Source: Clytia hemisphaerica (taxonomy: Eukaryota > Cnidaria > Hydrozoa > Leptothecata > Clytiidae). Taken from it: a stretch of DNA of 64,000 nt. The stretch covers positions 466,242-530,241 of the forward strand of contig CACVBU010000964.1 of assembly GCA_902728285.1 (NCBI GenBank), in the 5' to 3' direction. Position 1 is the stretch's first letter. Every line of letters begins with the position of its first letter. The notes under the pieces were generated by a model. That model saw only the letters and a program-made list of their open reading frames with translations. It was not told the origin of the DNA and did not search any database. Below, in pieces: positions 44,499 through 55,954 of the stretch. Position numbers and translations under genes: made by a program.

Positions 44499-46842
44499 AG
44501 AGTTTTATATATTCAACATGAATTTGTGATTAACAAAACAAATACTGCTAAATACTGCTTTTAGCTCAATAAAAAAAATATAAAAAATAATATCTATTAA
44601 TTAGGAGAACAATGGTGTAAAAAATTTGATGTTATATTAGAAATTCAACTAAAAGGAAGAATAGGTAAGTTTGAGTATGCTATTCATAAGTAAATTTTTG
44701 TAAGAAAAAACCACGATCATTTGTTTTATAAAGTCTTAAAGCAGCTGTGGTGAGAGCAAATTTATCCGTACATAATATCCATAATTTTTTACCGTTGACT
44801 GTCTATAAAATATGTTTTTTTCAACAGATAGCCCATTCACAAAGCCTTGATGATTATACACAACACAGTCTAAGATTTAGTTTATATTCAAAAATTGCCT
44901 TTGTAACAGCATCGTATCTTGTCATGAACCCATCGGTTGATCTTTGATGAACAGGTTCAAAATCAGGAGTATTCCAACAAAAACGTGTCCTACAAAATTT
45001 GTCTGTATTGCCACTTGTAGCATAATTCTATCAAAAGAATAGTACCGTGAACGGCCATAACTTGCAACACGGACTTAACTTGCAACAGTATTCAAATTTC
45101 CTTTGAGAGTAATTTGTCTGCCATTAAAAACACTTCCTCTTTTGTTACTATACAAACCAGATAACATCAACCATCAACAAGGCCAAATAAATAACAACTA
45201 GTTTTCTCTCTACCATGTTTGCTAATTCTGCTAAATTCATTCATTTTGTCATTTGTTTTTCTCTAAAATAAATAATAGGAAAATGTGAAACCATCCTGAT
45301 ACTGTCCATCCATACACATATGACAATATGAAATAGGTTGACGAAGATTCATTTACTTGTCAAGTGAACCGCTGCAATTTGGGATTTAACCTCAGTCGCC
45401 TCTGTACAGTGATTTTCAAAAGGTATAAAAAATATATCTGAGAGGAGCATAAAGCTAGCCTAGCTAGTAAGGTTGCTACCAAAACCAACAAGAAGCTTCT
45501 AAAAATCAGATCAAGCAAAGGTTACACACATAGACAGAGAAGAAGGTTATTACGTCTGCCTAACTAATCCAGTACATAATACTGTAAAAAGACAATGATA
45601 AAGCAGTAATCAAACACTTTTATGATAATTTAGTGAGCAAATACAAAAAGACAGCCTTCTCTTTCCATTTTCCATCCACCAAGAAATGAGAAACTGCAGA
45701 ATAGTTTTTAGAAAGGGGATTCTGTTTTGTTTACAAAGGAATCTCCGCCGGTCTCTGCCCTTCCACGGCCATTTTTTGCTCCGCCTGCAAAATGGCGTCG
45801 CGAACTCCGAAATGGCGTATGCAAATAATGGAGCGTTCGGCAAGAATTTCACAATTATATGAAGTTCATTTTCATATCTTTCCAATTAAGACATTAAAAA
45901 ATGTATATAATATTTTACTAACTGTCAGTTAATAAATAGTTAGTTCAAATAACCCCCCGACTACTTCTTGAAAATAAAAATGAAATACGGTGATCTGATT
46001 GGCCCGTTATAAAAGTTCTCCATAAAATTTTTTGAGGCGACAGAGTATTTTTCAAAGCAAAACTTCGTGAGGAAAAGACAAAGATGGTCATGGAAGATCC
46101 AATATTTCTGGTGATTTGACATCTTCGGCATCTTCTTTTTATGGTTCAAAAGATTGCTTAAAGTGGAGGATACAAGTAACAAGATTATAGAAGAGTAAGT
46201 GGTAAAAAATTGCTTCTTTCTATTTGTTTTCATACAGTAGTATACCGTCATATATTTATACGAAGGAATAAAACATTACCACAGGCTCACAAAAACCTAG
46301 CGTTTTAAAGAAATTTTTTGTTGTTGCATTTTGTATTCTGAACATCCTGGTTTCTTCCACCACTGATCAAGTTTTGTGTGTTCTCGTTCGACTTTTGGTT
46401 TAAGCTTTTCCATTCTATTTTGTAAACAATAAAACACAAGGGGCCACATGAATTCAAGACTTCTTAAGATACACATCCAAGCAATAAAACAAGGCCTTCT
46501 TTTCTCAAAACGTTTGTTTCTGTACTTTGTGTTGTTTTTCAGGCATTTTTAGTTGGGTTTAATTAGCAAGCGGTCGGCCTTTTCAATTTTTAGAAAAATA
46601 TTTTTTCTAATGTGCGTTTCGAATGTTTTGATTTAGAAACGTTCTTTTTTTTTTAAACATTCGAATATACGAAATTCATTTTGAACATTCGAATCGCCAA
46701 AAAATCGAATGTTTTGTTTTGATTCTTTTTCTTGAAACTTTTTAGTGAGCCAATTTTAATGTGGTGCTCTTCAGTTTATAAAATGTTGGAATAAGATTAT
46801 TATTTTTGCCACTTTCATTTTTAAGGAGCTTATGCTGAAAAG
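44499..46842. other. Intergenic, mostly nothing recognised
   Basis: Apart from the inverted CpG-rich segment at 45775-45820 and TTCGAATGTTT-type inverted phrases at 46610-46720, no exon or defined element was seen. Confidence 0.35.
45775..45820. repeat. CpG-rich segment, inverted partner of 43211-43257
   Basis: TTGCTCCGCC, then AAATGGCGTCGCGAACTCCG and AAATGGCGTAT. Both copies are more CpG-rich than their surroundings. Confidence 0.6.
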
Positions 46843-48286
46843 ATGGAGCAAAGACTTTTGATTGATCATTTTCAGGTGAGTGAAATTTCTAAGACGATAT
46901 TTTCTCTAATAATTGGAATTGGCTAGAAAATTCTGAAAATTAGATGGCATCATAACATAATGAGTTTCTAAAGTTTCATTTTTTTGATAAGTTCTTTGGG
47001 AAGCAAGTACAAATTTATTTTTTCTGAAAAAACAGAGGAGACACAAAAATATTTTGTTCAAAAAGAGACCGGTGAATTGCAATAACTGCGGTTGGTTCGA
47101 AACGCAGGAGACAGGACGCAGGAGACAGGACACAGGACGCAGGTCATACAAACTACAGACCGGAAAATTGTAACACACTCGTAACATATAATGTATAAAA
47201 TGTTTCTAAAAACATTATACGCAATGGAAAATTATATATTATACAAAATACGCTATTTAAAGATTTTTAAATGACAAGCCATCAATCCTAAATATTGACA
47301 AAATGACATTTAAATTATGTAAATGATGACGCTAGCACAAAATACAAGGTGTGTACATCAGTTTACAACAAAATGTTTTTTCATGCTCAATAGGATGCTG
47401 ATGGTGCAAGTAGATATAGATTTATATATTTTGAAAACATTAAATGCTCCAAGAGAGCTGTTTTAGAGATATGAAAATAGTGACGTCATTTTCATCAAAA
47501 ATACGAGATAGGGAATGAAAATATTGATATATTAATAAAATACAAACCTTTGACGCTATTTTAGTCAATTTTTGTTATCATACCCAAGGTGATGCAGGAG
47601 ATATAATGAGATATGATATAGCGATTGTGAAATAGCTATTTTCCTGTTGGGGCTGTTTAAAGATGAGATAAATATTTTTAACACATGTATTTTGTGTATA
47701 ACATATATGTCACATGTCAGACATTGAAAAGATAACTGCTACTACACATGCGTGATTTATGTGTAATATATAATACAAGTATTACAGGTCTGTGTTATAC
47801 ACGGCACAAAATGCAAAAGCACGTGGCAAGCATGTGGATAGATTTTGACCTTTAAAAAGGTTCTAGACCAATAAAATACCTTCAGAATGATATTTCTAAC
47901 AATTACAAGTGTTTTTCAAACATTTTCTTTGTTTTTTACAGCAATTAAAGCTGACCTGTCAGCAATGACCTGCGTCCTGTGTCCTGCGTCCTGGGTCCTG
48001 TGTCCTGCGTTTCGAACCAACCGCAATAACTGTGACTTTTGATTGACAACAACCCACTTCTGTGGTGGAAGACGTACAAAATTGGAGAAAGATTTTCGAT
48101 CAAAAGGCGTTATTATTTAATCAAAATAAGGGTCTTATTTTCGTGTGGTATTGTATATATGGGTTTTCTTTGAGAAACTTAAGTTTCATTCGTATCAGAA
48201 TACCCTTACTTTACCTTTTAGGTTCGTACCCATAATCCTACTGGCCCTCTGGAAAATGCAAAAATAACTGATTGTTCAAAGCAAGG
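46843..48286 (+). CDS. Possible two-exon start of an unknown gene
   Basis: Exon 1 (46843-46875) reads MEQRLLIDHFQ and stops at CAG|GTGAGT. Exon 2 (48224-48286) begins after CTTTTAG in the same phase (VRTHNPTGPLENAKITD...) and ends CAAG|GTATGC, phase 1. A further exon-like segment at about 48677-48749 (IRSTLLRKSNSS...) lies between a good acceptor and a GTAAAC donor but needs phase 0, so a piece is missing or the model is wrong. No family recognised. The intron carries the MULE-like element below. Confidence 0.3.
47080..47088. repeat. 9-bp target-site duplication, left
   Basis: CAATAACTG, identical to 48024-48032. Confidence 0.8.
47089..48023. mobile_element. MULE-like element with GCAGGACACAGGAC arrays
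   Basis: A 935-bp element with terminal inverted repeats of about 65 bp starting CGGTTGGTTCGAAACGCAGG. Each end carries four or five short direct units of the type GACACAGGACGCAG. It is bounded by an identical 9-bp duplication, the size typical of Mutator-like elements. The interior is AT-rich without open frames, so it is non-autonomous. Confidence 0.82.
48024..48032. repeat. 9-bp target-site duplication, right
   Basis: CAATAACTG, identical to 47080-47088. Confidence 0.8.
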
Positions 48287-48749
48287 TATGCTATTCTTTG
48301 GTGTGTTTTAGGTACCAACAGTCAACTTTATCATTGACGAATAATACACCCCTCTTTCAGTGACCTGGTGAGAAATTCTTAACCACTTAGGAATGAAATG
48401 AAGGAGGTAATTGAGATAACATCAGATTAAAGTTTTTGGTTTCTTGACCCTCAATCCTGCTTTCTGTTTTTATTTTAGGACGAGATTGAGATATTTTAGG
48501 CTCTTTATCCAATTTTACTCTTGAATTTCTTGCAATTAAGTTTCAGCTTAGCACTGTTCTTAAATTGTTGTAGCTTCATTACTATCTATTATAAAAAAGA
48601 GCTTGTAGTTATAAAGGTTTTGAGGGTTTTCCACTCTTTCTACTCAAAACTTTTGTTTCCTCATTTTGTTTTCCAGATTCGATCAACACTATTGCGTAAA
48701 TCTAACTCGTCAGTCCAGCTGAACCAAAAGATCATCAACATGTTACAGG

Positions 48750-49867
48750 TAAACCTCATAGATACTAATATGATACAAATGCTTAGATTCATCCATCAGA
48801 TCTGGGATCATAGTTTCTAAATACCCTCTTTATTAAGTGCCGAGATTTTGGGTAAAACCTTTCAAGGGAGAAACCTGTACCCTCAGATTTATATCAATAA
48901 AGGTGAAATGGAGCTTACATCATGATCTCAAAAAACTTGCTTTGTAGACTAAATTATTTCAGCAATTGGGGATAAAAATAATGGACTGAAACTCGATAGG
49001 AATTACTATTCTCATGTTTTTTATGGCTAAGGAATTCAATTCTTTTGTTTTTAAGTCAGAAGATTCAGTGGGAAGAGAAAAATAGAATAAAATTTTGCAG
49101 TGAGGATCGGTTTATTTGATTATTTTCAATGGGGACAAAAATTAGAGGATGATTTTCAACCGGGGCCAATTTTTCCAGTGGGGAGGGGTCCCAGTGGGTC
49201 TGTGTGAAGGTAAAATTAAGGAAGGACAAATTAACACCCTTTGTCCCATATGTTAATAAGTTATTTTGGCACACTGCTATCCGGAAGGTTATAGTCAATA
49301 ATTATCCTAAAAAAAAAGACATTCCTTTGTTTGATTTTGTCATATTATTTGTAATTATTTTCATAAATTATTATTTTCCTTTCAATCAAGGTTGTGCATT
49401 AAGAAGAAGGACTTTCAAACGTGTGTTCGCAGATCGATTTTATCAATGTCTGACTGAGTCGACTTGAAAGAAAAGAAGGAAACCAAATTTAAACACAAAG
49501 AAAAGCATGTCAAACTTTAATGGCACCAAGTATTTGAAGACGTCCGATATATTCACAAGTAATAACCAGAGTAGAAGTTAAAGACTGTTATTAGACTTTT
49601 TCAAATCATATATATTTCATCAAGGCGTAAAATTTGTACGTAGTTTTTTTCACCCTGTTCAGATACTTGTTTCAGTTGTTTGCTTCAGAAGATAATAGTT
49701 TCGACAAAATACAAAATCTTTCTGTTTATTTTTCTGATACCTTTGTTGTTATGTTGACGAGAAAACTAACTGAATTTAGTGATATATTTTCAACTTGGAA
49801 TAATTCAATAAACGAAATTAAAATTCTTTTGAAAAGAAACATAAATACTATCTCAACAAAACTCTGA
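48750..49867. other. No gene confirmed
   Basis: A short open stretch at 49391-49467 (GCALRRRTFKRVFAD...) follows an AAG acceptor-like site and ends in TGA. It has no compatible upstream exon. Nothing else seen. Confidence 0.25.
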
Positions 49868-50350
49868 CCCAGTGGGCACAGAATGTCCGGATGTTTATAA
49901 AAACCAATAAAATTATAACAAGAAATAAATATTTTGACCATGCAAATGTCACAATCAAGAAGCTTAAAAAGAGAATACGACTCCATAGAGACGACTAAAT
50001 AAAGTCATCCCGCACGTTTTAATCACGTCCAAAGGACGTCCAAATACAAAAATTAAATCCACCTGGACGTCTAAATCACGTCTGAAAAACGTCCTAAGGA
50101 CGTCCAAGTACAAACATTGTGTCCACCCGACGTCTGATAAACGTCTTCAGGACGTCCATTTACAAAAGTTAAGTCCATATTACGTCCTTTTCGCGTCCCT
50201 TTGGACGTCCGTATTGGACCAACATCGGACGGACGGGATCCGTTTCATTTTTCACGTCCTTAGGACGTCCTAAAGTCGTCCACATTTGACGTCCTTTCGT
50301 CCGAAATGGACCTTGTATGGACGTCCTCTGGACGTCCTGTGCCCACTGGG
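49868..50350. mobile_element. CCCAGTGGGCACAG element built of GGACGTCC units
   Basis: Perfect 14-bp ends CCCAGTGGGCACAG and CTGTGCCCACTGGG. From about 50000 to the right end the sequence is a chain of GGACGTCC, CACGTC and GACGTC motifs spaced 10-25 bp. No coding function. The small minus-strand frame here is produced by the repeats. Confidence 0.82.
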
Positions 50351-50432
50351 TAGATGGATCCGTGCTCCTACTATTATAAATGTACGACCTGCGGTTTTGT
50401 AGAGGGTTGCGATTCAGGCTAGTAATTATTCT

Positions 50433-50571
50433 ATTCGTGACGTAGTCTTTTATACAGAAACACCCAAAAAACACCGTGCGTTTGCCACCAGTTTCATTGT
50501 TTAAATTCAAAACTGGTGGCGAACGCCCGGTGTTTTTCGGGTGTTTCCGTATAAAAGATCACATCATGAAT
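50433..50571. mobile_element. Palindromic MITE abutting the ShK exon
   Basis: Arms starting ATTCGTGACGTAGTC and ending in the complement at 50571, each including ACACCC and GCCACCAGTTT, around a loop of about 15 bp. It ends 26 bases before the splice acceptor of the ShK exon, inside its branch-point region. Confidence 0.78.
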
Positions 50572-50597
50572 ATCAAGAAATATCTTTGCCACCACAG

Positions 50598-51541
50598 AAT
50601 GTAGAGACCAGTTGGTGTATTGTAAACAAATGGCGGCGTTCACCAAAGAGCAACAATGCAATGACCCTGACAGTGATGTTTACCACAAATGCCCCAACAC
50701 ATGCGGAAGGTGCAAATGCAAACGTTCTGTTATGGATATCCACCATAATTGGCAATGTCAACAACATTTCAAACGTGTCGCCAAGAAAAGCAGGTACAGC
50801 CCTCTAATATTACAATTTTAGACTAAATCCAAGCAATTTTCACTGATTTGTTATAAAGATATTTACTTTTTAAAATGAATTTCTCAAGTCAAATTAAAAA
50901 TTCTTGAGCTGTCGAACGTGTTAACGTATTTTTGACGTATCCAGGCTACGCCGATGCCAAATCGGAAGGCTAGAAAAATATCTTCAACCTTTATTAAGCA
51001 AAAAAAGAAGCCTTTTTTGACTTGCACCGCACTTAGAAGGGCTGATTGAACCTAGACCTTTTTCTTTAAGAGGCATATTTTCCTTAACCCGTCGTTAGAT
51101 TTCATTTTCAATTCGGCGATTGTGTGAAAACCTACATGCACCAGAGTGTATCTCACGTTTATCGCTTCGTAGTACACTCTGTGCGCATTGCCTTTTTGAT
51201 AAAAAAATTACCGTACGGAAACCTCTGCAATGAAGTATGATTTATAAATAGCAACTCTTCTCTCGTCGTCTCCCTCTTTCATCAACACTCCATCACAGCG
51301 GTCGGTTTGGAAAATCTCAAATGAGAAAAGACAATTCTGCGGCAATTTTGAAATTAGCTGCAGATACTGGGTCTGTGTACAGACAAGTAAGTGAAAGACG
51401 TGCGGGTCACGCGTTTTGGATGTAAAATAAGTGGCTTCATTTCTCATCTAGGAATTTCAACCCTAGCCCATCAGTGATATCTAATTTCATTCAGTCTTTT
51501 TTAATTGATTTTCTTATAGGGCACTACATGACGAACTTTAA
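50598..51541 (+). CDS. ShK domain exon plus HDEL terminal exon
   Basis: Exon 50598-50793 follows CCACCACAG and ends CAG|GTACAG, phase 2. It encodes a full ShK (SXC) domain with six cysteines in the spacing C-x6-C-x11-C-x10-C-x3-C-x2-C, including the typical HKCPNTCGRC end, then a basic segment with one or two more cysteines. A strong acceptor (TTGATTTTCTTATAG) at 51519 leads into a 22-nt final exon in the matching phase that adds only ALHDEL and a TAA. HDEL at the C-terminus is an established ER retrieval signal. The entry phase (1) and the first half-codon fit the donor at 39577 of the signal-peptide exons, giving a 139-aa protein in four exons (420 nt with the stop). The ShK exon is secure. 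The HDEL exon is likely because phase and motif coincide. The upstream link is inference. A role as an ER-resident helper of folding or modification is a guess. ShK domains also occur in channel-blocking peptides and in enzymes. Confidence 0.72.
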
Positions 51542-52758
51542 GTGTCTACTAATTCCATCGTTTGATGAGATCGTTGGATCTTGTATTCGGTAATCCGACA
51601 ATCGTATTCAATATTTATTAATAAACTTTGTACCTGTGTTCGTTTAACATTTTTAGAATTTTAATTTTCAAGTTTCAAGATTTTAGTGCTGCTGTATTTG
51701 AATTTACGAATTAAATGTTTATAGATTGAAATAATTCATACCCATCTTGTTGTTAAATCATGATTGTTCCAATTGTCCTATGTAAAAAAAGAAAGGTATA
51801 ATTTGATATCATATGATGTCTGGATCGGACAAGTTTAAAAGCCAGGATCTGAACGGTGGCATGATAAAGACAAAAGCGAGTTTTATGTATTTGTACTTCC
51901 GAGGACGGTCGAGTAACTGATGTGATTTGAAATAGCCCACAGTTCTGACCCGCATAATCGAGAACGGTAAAAGTGCTTGTTTAACTTCGACCACAGTCAT
52001 TGAAGGTCTAACCGAAGAAGAACCTAACCGCCCTCCGCCCCCATTGCAGAAAAAAATAAATAAACATGCTAAATACTCTTATGTGTTTAATTGTATGGGC
52101 CGCAATTTTTCAGAAAATATCACCCCAAAAGCATATTATAATGACCCCCCATTCTATGAAATGTTCCTGAAAAAGTGCCAAAACCTTTATTTTCCTAGGG
52201 GTTTTTTGGGAAAATCACCCCAAAATCACTTATAATATTGACTCCCCCATTTTATGGATTTCCTCGCAGAGTACCAACCCCCCTACTTATTCCACCCCCT
52301 ACAATTAAGCACAAAAGAGTACTGCTGAACACAGAAAAACATACCTCTGTTTGAATTCGTGATATGATACATCCTTGTTTTCTGATAGATTCCATCAAAA
52401 CCAAGTTTAACAAACATCAAAATTTTATATTTTTGTTATTTTTATTTTTTTATTCGTTAGAGCCTGTAAAGGAATAATGGGAATGTCAGGCAAGCATATG
52501 AAAAAATAAATAAGCAAAAAAGGTAACACAACAGACACTAGAGTACGTGATAGACGAACAAGTCAGTAGAAAACTTTCTTACTTTCATTTGTCAAATAAC
52601 AGAAGCACGAGAAGCAGCCGGCAAAGAGATTTTTTAGAAATCTTCTAGGAGACCAAATGTTATGACCTTTCAATTTTTTATGCAAATGATGTGTTCTGAT
52701 TTCTAGGAAACCTTTATTAACCTCTATTTGTCTCCCTAAACTTATCACTGCTTTATGA
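51542..52758. repeat. Downstream repeats: 51840-52010 and 52110-52290
   Basis: About 110 bp at 51900-52010 (CCCACAGTTCTGACCCGC, AACGGTAAAAGTG) recurs at 61104-61200. At 52110-52290 two diverged copies of an ATCACCCCAAAA...GACCCCCCATTCTATG segment lie in tandem. No gene. Confidence 0.55.
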
Positions 52759-54150
52759 GGCCCCCCCTGTCGACTCTCAATTCACGTATTCACGCAAAAT
52801 TTTTTGGCAATTCACGTATTCACGCGCGAAAAAAACCATTTTCACGTTCACGCGCTGATTTTGCTTTTAATTCTTTTGTTAAACGATTGTGACCTTATTG
52901 GGCTAAATTTGACCTTTTTATGGCCAACATAAAGTTTTCTGCAGTTTTTTGACCTTATTCTCGACAGCGTCGACCTTTTAAGACCTCTTACAATTATTGG
53001 AGCTTTCATAGGGCAATGTTTAAGGTCTGTCTATCACGTCTATCCCGTCAAAGTTACAAAAAACTACCTCTCTGGCGTACGGTGGTATAAAACCCGCCTG
53101 AATTTGCTTTTTAAGGGAGGTAAGTGCAAAGTTAAGCCTTAGCTTTAAGGTTTCCCCCCGAATTTTTTTCGTCGCAGGCCTTAAATATATTTTATTTTGA
53201 GAATAAATTTAAATCGAGGTTTGGCCCAAATTTATGGTCTGGAAAGTCGCGAGCTTCAAAGAGGTGGTACAACCAGATGACGCAAATTCCAAAGTTTGAC
53301 CCCTGTCTCATTGAAGAAAAGCTGTGGAAAGGAAAAAGCGAGCGAAGCGAGCGCGAAAATTTTTTGACAACTTTCACTCTTTCATTGCTGAGAAAACGGC
53401 CTCAACACACTATTGTTACCCTAATATGCCTTGTTTGGTCAAACAATTCATTCAGAATCTTTGATTATTTTCAACACTGATCATTTACTGGTAAAAATCT
53501 GGTACGGTGAGTGACGAACCTGCCTTACACGGTGCGGCGTCACAAGAGTTTTTTTCTAAATGTTCGATGATGCAATCATATAAAAATTTTTAGAACTATC
53601 TACCTACTTTTGTAAATTATCGAAGAATAAAATACCCTTCACTGTCTCCAAGTTCATGCGGTATCATTTTGTGTACTGCATTTAGTAACAATATAAGAGA
53701 TTACAGAAAGACGACCATCATTAGCGCCGACGAAGAAAATTTTCTCATTTAGACTTTTTTGTTTTGGCTTAAAACACTCTCGCTGGATGCAATAATTGCA
53801 TCACAAAATGCGCCCTTAGAAAAATAAGGAAAAAATATTTGTTTCTGTTTCAATTTTTATTTTGAATAACTTTACAATGGCAATAGGTCAATATGATATG
53901 AAGGATTATGCGAGCGAAGCGAGCAAGAAAATTTTACATATTTAGGTTTATTCAGTTTTGTTTTAGACAATAATTTGCTTTTCACGTTCACGCTCAAATC
54001 TCGATTCACGAATTCACGCTGGTAAAATCTTATTTTCACGTTCACGCGGATATCTCAATTCACGCATTCACGCGTTGAAAAAGTCCAATTCACGTATTCA
54101 CGACAGAAAAAAGGGTCATTCACGCGTCACGTCAGCCCCTGGGGGAGCCC
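52759..54150. mobile_element. 1.4-kb G-tract element with ATTCACGC arrays
   Basis: It starts GGCCCCCCCTGTCGAC and ends GTCAGCCCCTGGGGGAGCCCC. Direct units of ATTCACGC, TATTCACG and TTTTCACGTTCACGC fill both ends (52780-52855 and 53980-54130). CTTTATG lies on both outer sides (52751 and 54151), probably a target duplication of 7-8 bp, which would fit a hAT-like class. The interior has GCGAGCGAAGCGAGC at about 53338 and 53910 and no clear ORF. Confidence 0.75.
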
Positions 54151-55299
54151 CCTTTATGGTTTGATGTGTTCTAAAATCTAGAAAAACAGTTTTATTTGTT
54201 TTTCTCTACGAAAGATGTGTTCTGAAGCTTTCTAGGGTTACCTAGGTAACAAGAACACGTTAGATGACCTTGATTATACCCCTGTCTCGTCAGAACACAT
54301 CATTATTTTTAGACATTTCCAGCCGATTAATTTTCGAAGATCTGATTAGAACAGATCAAAATTTCTAGCTGAAATATGCTCTCAGAACACATTGGAAAAA
54401 AAGGTCGCCTCGCTGGCTGCTTTCGAAATAAAATGTTGAACAAAGTTCTCTAAATCTAAAAATGGTTCAAAACAGAATTACAGATTTAGTCTATTCTGAG
54501 AGGCCTGAATTTCTTAGATGAAGTACTTCATGGGTTTCTAGCCTCAGTCTGTGACAAAGGAAAACGTTACTGTATGACCTTATATCGAAAAGAACATACA
54601 AAATTTGTCTATATCTTTCTTTATAAAATTGTAGACAAAAATCCAATAAATAAGATGGTTAAAAAAATTAATTCCTATTATAAATCATTGCTTACAATTC
54701 TGTCAAAATTTATTATGAGAACAAATTCATAAGGCTCAATTTTGGCTAAAACCCTAAAAAATCATTGAGTACAAAATACTAGTTATCTCCTAAAAAGATT
54801 ATTACCAGTAAGAATAAGCCTCAACCCTGAAGTTCAAATGGCTCTAAATTGTTTTAGATAGTAGAGGCTTCATTTTCATAAGGGAAATTATTGGGCGTTC
54901 TTATTTTCTCTTTTTTGATTGGTTGAACCAGAGTATCAATGAAATGCGAAATCGTTCAATTTTGCATGCGAGAAAAAAATAAGGGATATTTCAGTGGAGT
55001 TAACAGTAAAAAGACAAAAGTCTTTATGTTATTGTTGTCATCCAAAGTAGATGATTCGGAAAGAGAGAACGAGGAGAGAAAGTAAAATGAAGAAAATGAT
55101 GATGGACACCATGGTTAGTAGATATGGATTTCACCGCTATACGATTTGCACTAAAGTTTCGATAACTCAGGATGTGTGACAGAAGCAGGGATTCAACTCG
55201 TAATGTCAGTCTTTCCTTTGGAAATGGAAATTTAATCTTAGGACAGTTTAAGGGAGGTGCACCACTCGTATACTAAGAACAAAGTAGACGAGTTTATGT
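54151..55299. other. Intergenic, decayed repeats
   Basis: A weak remnant of the TTCTTATAA family lies at about 54600-54910. No exon was supported. A short frame at about 55028 (MLLLSSKVDDSE) closes quickly. Confidence 0.3.
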
Positions 55300-55380
55300 C
55301 AGGCTCGGCGGAACAACGTGGGGAGGCTGAAGGCTCAAAATGAAATAAAACTCGCTGGTAATTTGAGAAAAAATCTCAAG
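55300..55380. repeat. Partial CAGGCCCGG palindromic element
   Basis: CAGGCTCGGCGGAACAACGT followed by GGGGAGGCTGAAGGCTCAAAATG is the complement of the right part of 20871-21003. Confidence 0.6.
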
Positions 55381-55569
55381 AATGGGAGAGACTGTTACAT
55401 CTTCAACCCCAGACAATATCAAAAAGAAAACCAAGCTCGGTCCTCTCACACAAGAGCCTTACTCTATAAAAATAAGCAAAACTTTGTCAAGGTTGGTGAT
55501 TACACATTCAGAACTTGACTGGGATCTGTTACAAAGTTGGCTGTCCAGAACAGAAAGAGCAGAGACAGA

Positions 55570-55900
55570 ACTAATACCATTACCCTGAAGATCTTAAAGG
55601 TTCTTTTAAGATCTTATCAAAAGCAAGAATCTTGACTGATCTTACAAAGTTCTTATCAATAATCTGACCAAAATCTTTCTAGATGAAAATCTTTCAAGAT
55701 CTTGACAGGAACTTAAAAAGATAGGTAGGAATCCTTGAAAAAGTTTCGTTTGAATTCTTAATTGAGATTTTGCCAAGATACTTTGACAATCTTGATAAAT
55801 CCTTTTTGGATAAACAATTCAAAGATTTTTTAAGATTATTGAAATATCTTTATAAGTTTTCATTAAGATTCTTGAAAGGGTTTCAAGAGTTTTATTTGAT
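55570..55900. repeat. AAGATCTT/TTCTTGA-rich degenerate repeat
   Basis: AAGATCTT, ATCTTGA, TCTTGAAAG and AATCTT recur every 12-25 bp for about 330 bp. It has low complexity and no coding value. Confidence 0.55.
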
Positions 55901-55954
55901 TTTTTGGATTAAAAACGAGATGGACAAAAGTTGTTGATTCGTTGTTTCGTTCCA

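Noticed and set aside
45610..45885. 91-codon minus-strand frame
   Set aside because: It is open mainly because of the CpG-rich inverted segment at 45775-45820. No domain.
50169..50510. 113-codon minus-strand frame
   Set aside because: It translates the GGACGTCC unit chain of the 49868-50350 element.
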